DNA of 64,000 nucleotides. It comes from Pseudomonas sp. NKUCC02_KPG (GTDB taxonomy: Bacteria; Pseudomonadota; Gammaproteobacteria; Pseudomonadales; Pseudomonadaceae). The position numbers were made by a program, and so were the translations under genes. Under the pieces are notes generated by a model. That model was not told the origin of the DNA. It saw nothing but the letters and a program-made list of their open reading frames with translations, and ran no database searches. Shown piece by piece: positions 60,192 to 64,000 of this stretch. Every line of letters begins with the position of its first letter. The stretch's first letter is position 1. The stretch covers positions 1-64,000 of the forward strand of contig NZ_JAHKRC010000015.1 in the NCBI RefSeq assembly GCF_019345465.1. The letters are read 5' to 3'.

Positions 60192-61145
60192 ATGAGCGTT
60201 CGAGTCGGGATTGTCATGGACCCCATTGCGGGCATCTCCTATAAAAAGGACAGCTCGCTGGCCATGTTGCTGGCCGCCCAGGATCGCGGCTGGACCCTGT
60301 TCTACATGGAACAGCAAGACCTTTACCTGAATGAAGGCAAGGCGCGGGCGCGCATGAAGCCGCTGAAGGTGTTCGCCAACCCTGAAAAATGGTTTGAACT
60401 GGACGCCGAAACCGACACGGCCCTGAGCGACCTGGACGTGATCCTGATGCGCAAGGACCCGCCCTTCGACATGGAGTTCGTGTACTCCACCTACCTGCTG
60501 GAGCAGGCCGAGCGTGATGGCGTACTGATCGTCAACAAGCCGCAAAGCCTGCGCGACTGCAACGAAAAGCTGTTCGCCACCCAGTTCACCCAGTGCACGC
60601 CGCCCACCGTGGTCAGCCGCCGCGCCGATGTATTGCGTGAGTTCGCCGCCCTGCACGGTGACGTGATTCTCAAACCCCTGGATGGCATGGGCGGAACGTC
60701 GATCTTCCGTCACCGCGTGGGCGATCCGAACCTGTCGGTGATTCTCGAAACCCTGACCGCCAACGGCACCCAGCAAATCATGGCACAAGGCTATTTACCG
60801 GCGATCAAGGACGGCGACAAACGCATCCTCATGATCGACGGCGAGCCTGTTCCGTATTGCCTGGCGCGTATCCCGGCAGCTGGCGAAACCCGTGGCAACC
60901 TGGCTGCAGGCGGTCGGGGCGAAGCCCGTCCGCTGAGCGACAAGGACCGCTGGATTGCAGCCCAGGTAGGCCCGACGCTGCGTGAAAAAGGGCTGCTGTT
61001 TGTCGGCCTGGACGTGATCGGTGAGCACCTGACCGAAATCAACGTCACCAGCCCGACCTGCATCCGCGAGATCGACAATGCGTTCGGTACCAATATCGGC
61101 GCCCTGCTGATGGACGCGATTGAGCGCAAGCTCGCCGCGCGCTGA
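60192..61145 (+). CDS. gshB: Glutathione synthetase
   Basis: ATP-grasp ligase of 317 aa joining gamma-glutamylcysteine and glycine. VGIVMDPIAGISYKKDSSLA at the N terminus, VLKPLDGMGGTSIFR (here ILKPLDGMGG) and the metal/ATP-binding DVIGEHLTEINVTSPTCIRE are characteristic. TTGAGGAATT precedes the ATG. Upstream of the tonB-like gene as in P. aeruginosa. Confidence 0.97.
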   Translation: MSVRVGIVMDPIAGISYKKDSSLAMLLAAQDRGWTLFYMEQQDLYLNEGKARARMKPLKVFANPEKWFELDAETDTALSDLDVILMRKDPPFDMEFVYSTYLLEQAERDGVLIVNKPQSLRDCNEKLFATQFTQCTPPTVVSRRADVLREFAALHGDVILKPLDGMGGTSIFRHRVGDPNLSVILETLTANGTQQIMAQGYLPAIKDGDKRILMIDGEPVPYCLARIPAAGETRGNLAAGGRGEARPLSDKDRWIAAQVGPTLREKGLLFVGLDVIGEHLTEINVTSPTCIREIDNAFGTNIGALLMDAIERKLAAR

Positions 61146-61222
61146 TCTGCAACACCCAGTAATAGACCAACATTGCGCTATCATGCGCACCCTGTGAAAC
61201 CCGCGATGTTGGTCTTTTTGCC

Positions 61223-62122
61223 ATGACACTCCCCAGCGACCTGCCCCCCGAACTCAGCCATAAAGGCGTGCGAGCGGCCGATCGCCTTGGATTTACCCTG
61301 TTTGTGGCGGCACTGATTCATATCGCGGTGATTGTGGGCGTGGGTTTCAGCATGACCGAACCCAAACAGATCAGTAAAACCCTGGAGATCACGCTCTCCA
61401 CATTCAAAAGCGAAAAGGCCCCGGAGAAAGCGGACTTTCTGGCTCAGGACAATCAGCAAGGCAGCGGCACGCTGGATAAAAAAGCCGTGCCCAAGACCAC
61501 TGAAATTGCTCCTTTCCAGGACAACAGCGTCAAAAAGGTCACTCCGCCGCCGGCCGCCAAGCCCGAGCAGACCCAAACCGCACCCAAGGCTGCCGTGACC
61601 ACCGTGGCGCCAGCCCCGAAAAAAGCGCCGAGCCAGCCGCAAAAGGTCAAGACCGAAGCCGCGCCCAAGGCCAGCATTCCAACGTTCGACAGCTCCCAGC
61701 TGTCCAGCGAGATATCCAGCCTGGAGGCCGAACTGGCCAACGAGCAGCAGTTGTACGCCAAGCGTCCGAAGATCTACCGCATGAGTGCGGCCTCGACCAT
61801 GCGCGACAAGGGCGCCTGGTACAAAGAGGACTGGCGCAAGAAGATCGAGCGCATCGGCAACCTGAATTACCCCGAACAGGCACGTCGCGAAAAAATCTAC
61901 GGCAAGCTGCGGCTGCTGGTGTCGATCAACCGGGACGGTTCGCTGCATGAAGTGCTGGTGCTTGAGTCATCGGGCCAGCCGCTGCTGGATCAGGCTGCTC
62001 AACGCATCGTGCGCCTGGCCGCACCCTTTGCACCGTTCACGGGCGACCTGGCAGACATCGACCGGCTCGAAATCATCCGCACCTGGAAGTTCGCCCAAGG
62101 CGATCGGCTTTCGAGCAACTGA
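61223..62122 (+). CDS. TonB-like energy transducer (TonB3 type)
   Basis: Protein of 299 aa with one N-terminal membrane anchor (LGFTLFVAALIHIAVIVGVG), a Pro/Lys/Ala/Gln-rich periplasmic spacer (residues ~75-160) and a C-terminal TonB domain (YPEQARREKIYGKLRLLVSI; EIIRTWKFAQGD). In P. aeruginosa the gene at this site, tonB3, is needed for twitching motility and pilus assembly. No exbBD genes are adjacent. Iron uptake is the less likely role here. Confidence 0.88.
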   Translation: MTLPSDLPPELSHKGVRAADRLGFTLFVAALIHIAVIVGVGFSMTEPKQISKTLEITLSTFKSEKAPEKADFLAQDNQQGSGTLDKKAVPKTTEIAPFQDNSVKKVTPPPAAKPEQTQTAPKAAVTTVAPAPKKAPSQPQKVKTEAAPKASIPTFDSSQLSSEISSLEAELANEQQLYAKRPKIYRMSAASTMRDKGAWYKEDWRKKIERIGNLNYPEQARREKIYGKLRLLVSINRDGSLHEVLVLESSGQPLLDQAAQRIVRLAAPFAPFTGDLADIDRLEIIRTWKFAQGDRLSSN

Positions 62123-62129
62123 GGTAAAA

Positions 62130-62226
62130 CCTGTAGTCGCTGCCGAAGACTGCGATGGGGCGCACCGCGGCCCTGGCTTTTGAAGGTCCTGCGGACCTTA
62201 TCGCAGCCTTCGGCAGCGACTACAGG
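62130..62226. repeat. REPIN, GTAGTCGCTGCC family, copy A9
   Basis: Arms CCTGTAGTCGCTGCCGAAGA and a partner ending GGCAGCGACTACAGG. The left arm has one change (AGACTGCGA for AGGCTGCGA). Between the tonB-like gene and algH. Confidence 0.9.
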
Positions 62227-62281
62227 GCTTTTATCATCCTCAAACTTGTCAGTTCACGTTGCCAGCGCCACACTAAGACTC

Positions 62282-62854
62282 ATGAAAAACCACGCACCGA
62301 CTTACCTCAAGCATCAATTCCTGATCGCCATGCCGCACATGGCCGACCCGAATTTTGCCCACACCTTGACCTACATCGTCGAGCACACGGCCAGTGGGGC
62401 CATGGGACTGGTGATCAATCGCCCGCTGGAACTGAGCCTGGCGGACATTCTTGAGCAGTTGCGCCCGGAAAAACTCTCCTCGGCCCTGTGCCAGCACGTT
62501 CCGATCTATGGCGGTGGGCCAGTGATGACTGACCGTGGATTTGTCCTGCACCCCACGGGAATGAGCTTTGACGCCACCGTCGAGCTGGCTGACGGGCTGG
62601 CCCTCAGCACCTCGGCCGATGTGCTGTTCAGCATTGCCGACGGGCACGGCCCGAACCGCAGCCTGATTTGCCTGGGCTATGCCGGGTGGGACGCTGGCCA
62701 GCTGGAAGCCGAACTGGTCGACAATGCGTGGCTGACCTGCCCGTATTCCGCTGACGTCCTGTATGAAACCCCTAGCGAGCTGCGCCTCGACGCGGCCGCG
62801 AAACACCTCGGAGTGAACCTCAATTTGTTAAGCACCCAAGCAGGCCATTCCTGA
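62282..62854 (+). CDS. algH: YqgE/AlgH family protein
   Basis: Cytoplasmic protein of 190 aa, UPF0301. LKHQFLIAMPHMADPNFAHT, GAMGLVINRPLELSLADIL, VPIYGGGPVMTDRGFVLH and LGYAGWDAGQLEAEL are the family blocks. Linked to alginate regulation in P. aeruginosa, but the molecular activity is not settled. ATG 62282 is chosen because the longer ORF from 62180 reads REPIN sequence. Its TGA overlaps the ruvX ATG by one base. Confidence 0.93.
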   Translation: MKNHAPTYLKHQFLIAMPHMADPNFAHTLTYIVEHTASGAMGLVINRPLELSLADILEQLRPEKLSSALCQHVPIYGGGPVMTDRGFVLHPTGMSFDATVELADGLALSTSADVLFSIADGHGPNRSLICLGYAGWDAGQLEAELVDNAWLTCPYSADVLYETPSELRLDAAAKHLGVNLNLLSTQAGHS

Positions 62855-63294
62855 TGGCCGGCCTTCGTTTACTGCTGGGCTTTGACTACGGCACCCGATC
62901 CATCGGTGTCGCTGTCGGCCAGATGATTACCGGCCAAGCCCGCGAGCTATGCAACTTGAAAGCCGAAAATGGCATTCCCAGGTGGGAAGAAATTGAAAAG
63001 CTGATCAAGGAATGGCAGCCCGACGCAATGGTGGTCGGCATGCCGTTGAACATGGACGGTACCCCGAGCGACTTCTGCGCCCGTGCGCAAAAATTTGCCA
63101 ACCGTCTGAATGGCCGCTTCAATCTGCCCGTTTTCACCCACGATGAACGCCTGACCACCTTCGAGGCCAAGGGCGAACGCCGGGCCCAGGGCGGCCAGCG
63201 CGGCAGCTACCGCGACAACCCCGTCGATGCCATCGCCGCCAAGCTGGTGCTGCAAGGCTGGCTCGACGAAAACCCGGCTCAAACCCAAGACTGA
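62854..63294 (+). CDS. ruvX: Holliday junction resolvase-like RuvX (YqgF)
   Basis: RNase H-fold protein, 146 aa. LLGFDYGTRSIGVAVGQ holds the first catalytic Asp, DAMVVGMPLNMDGTPSD the central block, and FTHDERLTTFEA the acidic residues. YqgF proteins act on 16S rRNA 5' end maturation and as putative resolvases. Coupled to algH and followed by pyrR after 84 bases. Confidence 0.95.
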   Translation: MAGLRLLLGFDYGTRSIGVAVGQMITGQARELCNLKAENGIPRWEEIEKLIKEWQPDAMVVGMPLNMDGTPSDFCARAQKFANRLNGRFNLPVFTHDERLTTFEAKGERRAQGGQRGSYRDNPVDAIAAKLVLQGWLDENPAQTQD

Positions 63295-63378
63295 CCCGGC
63301 GCTTGTATCACTTGACCCGCCCCGTTGTTTGCGCCCGCCGCTGCACGTTTTGCTGCGCGGGCCTTTAAAGGAGCCACC

Positions 63379-63894
63379 ATGATCCTGCCTGTTCCCGCTG
63401 AACTGATCTCCCAGATGGCCCTTGATCTCAAGGCCCACCTTGCCCGTCGCGGCATCACTGAACCGAATTTTATCGGTATCCGCACTGGCGGCATCTGGGT
63501 TGCCCAGGCGCTGCTGCGGGCGCTCAACAGCGATGCTCCGCTGGGTACGCTGGACGTATCGTTCTACCGCGATGACTTCAGCCAGAACGGCCTGCACCCG
63601 CAAGTGCGTCCCTCTGAGCTGCCGTTCGAAATCGAAGGCCAGCACCTGGTGCTGATCGACGACGTGCTGATGAGCGGTCGCACCATCCGCGCGGCACTTA
63701 ACGAACTGTTCGACTATGGACGTCCGGCCAGCGTGACGCTGGTCAGCCTGCTGGACCTGGACGCGGCCGAGCTGCCGATCCGGCCGGATGTGGTGGGGGC
63801 GACCTTGTGCCTCAAGCCGAGCGAGCGGGTGAAGTTGTCCGGCCCTGCGCCACTGACACTCGAACTTCAAGACCTAGCCCTTCCTGCCCATTAA
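63379..63894 (+). CDS. pyrR: PyrR bifunctional regulator / uracil phosphoribosyltransferase
   Basis: Phosphoribosyltransferase-fold protein, 171 aa. HLVLIDDVLMSGRTIRAALN is the PRPP-binding loop, and FIGIRTGGIWVAQALLRAL and GTLDVSFYRDDF complete the PyrR signature. In Pseudomonas it precedes pyrB and affects pyrimidine gene expression, though without the Bacillus-type attenuator hairpins; none is visible here. Start 63379 follows AAAGGAG; the ORF begins 18 residues earlier. Confidence 0.94.
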   Translation: MILPVPAELISQMALDLKAHLARRGITEPNFIGIRTGGIWVAQALLRALNSDAPLGTLDVSFYRDDFSQNGLHPQVRPSELPFEIEGQHLVLIDDVLMSGRTIRAALNELFDYGRPASVTLVSLLDLDAAELPIRPDVVGATLCLKPSERVKLSGPAPLTLELQDLALPAH

Positions 63895-63911
63895 GAGATG
63901 AGACCATTGCG

Positions 63912-64000
63912 ATGACGCCTACAGACGCCAAGCGCCCGCTGCAGCTCAATGATCAGGGCCAGCTGCGCCACTTTCTGTCGCTCGACGGTTTGCGCCGCGA
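63912..64000 (+). CDS. pyrB: Aspartate carbamoyltransferase, N-terminal fragment (cut by window edge)
   Basis: Only the first ~29 codons are present: MTPTDAKRPLQLNDQGQLRH followed by FLSLDGL. The start is 17 bases after pyrR. This polar N terminus and the pyrR-pyrB order match Pseudomonas PyrB. Active-site motifs would be beyond the window. Confidence 0.85.
   Translation, partial: MTPTDAKRPLQLNDQGQLRHFLSLDGLRR

Noticed and set aside
4683..62226. Regularly recurring palindromes considered as CRISPR or attachment sites
   Set aside because: They are dispersed singly in intergenic gaps as inverted REP doublets, not in a spaced array, and no integrase or cas gene is present.
63295..63378. Possible PyrR attenuator between ruvX and pyrR
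   Set aside because: GC-rich but no terminator/anti-terminator pair or T-run is visible.

Overview
The window is chromosomal DNA from a Pseudomonas, probably of the broad P. fluorescens lineage. The evidence is high GC content, Pseudomonas-style gene neighbourhoods (pilGHIJ-chpA-chpC beside gshB-tonB-algH-ruvX-pyrR-pyrB; bioA-rsmE; rhlE; metF-ahcY), an SAH riboswitch upstream of ahcY, and many intergenic REP doublets (REPINs) of two Pseudomonas types. I see no prophage, insertion sequence, CRISPR array, rRNA or tRNA. About 52 protein genes are supported. The species cannot be settled from the sequence alone.

Layout. 1-6.5 kb: choline to glycine betaine locus, betT divergent from betI-betB-betA, with a perfect 20-bp palindromic BetI operator. 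6.7-9.5 kb: a TldD/PmbA-type peptidase gene pair between two REPINs. 9.6-18.2 kb: an MdtD-like exporter, DbpA RNA helicase, a flavoprotein, a YccS-like membrane protein, ElaA, a small winged-helix protein, a YgjP-like metallopeptidase and a small DUF6124-type protein. 18.2-24.2 kb (minus): central carbon operon tkt-epd-pgk-lipoprotein-fba. 24.5-26.7 kb: an ArsR-methyltransferase fusion regulator (SahR-like) directly ahead of metK. 26.8-31.2 kb: DUF1090 protein, cytochrome c'-type lipoprotein, MltA, a MAPEG protein and a cation/proton antiporter. 31.2-33.6 kb: a two-gene quinoprotein dehydrogenase. 33.7-37.3 kb: LysR divergent from D-amino-acid dehydrogenase, RidA and a periplasmic amino-acid-binding protein. 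37.3-38.0 kb: a second DUF6124-type gene, apparently frameshifted at its start, behind an elaborate structured leader. 38.1-48.8 kb: rsmE, bioA, cytochrome b561, yceI, rhlE, metF, ahcY, a thioesterase, a formate/nitrite-family channel and a hemolysin-III protein. 49.0-50.0 kb: a HEPN/nucleotidyltransferase pair resembling a toxin-antitoxin module. 50.1-59.9 kb (minus): Chp/Pil chemosensory system pilG-pilH-pilI-pilJ-chpA-chpC. 60.2-64.0 kb: gshB, tonB-like gene, algH, ruvX, pyrR and the start of pyrB.

How the genes connect. The methyl cycle is represented four times (SahR-like regulator, metK, metF, ahcY) with two control layers visible: an ArsR-type inverted repeat ahead of the regulator-metK unit and an SAH riboswitch with a good sigma-70 promoter ahead of ahcY. 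The chemosensory cluster lacks the adaptation enzymes PilK and ChpB that P. aeruginosa has at the same positions.

The most interesting items are the structured leader and apparent 1-nt frameshift of the second DUF6124 gene, the HEPN/wHTH-nucleotidyltransferase pair with two operator-like palindromes one double helical turn apart, the split quinoprotein dehydrogenase, and the simplified Chp system.
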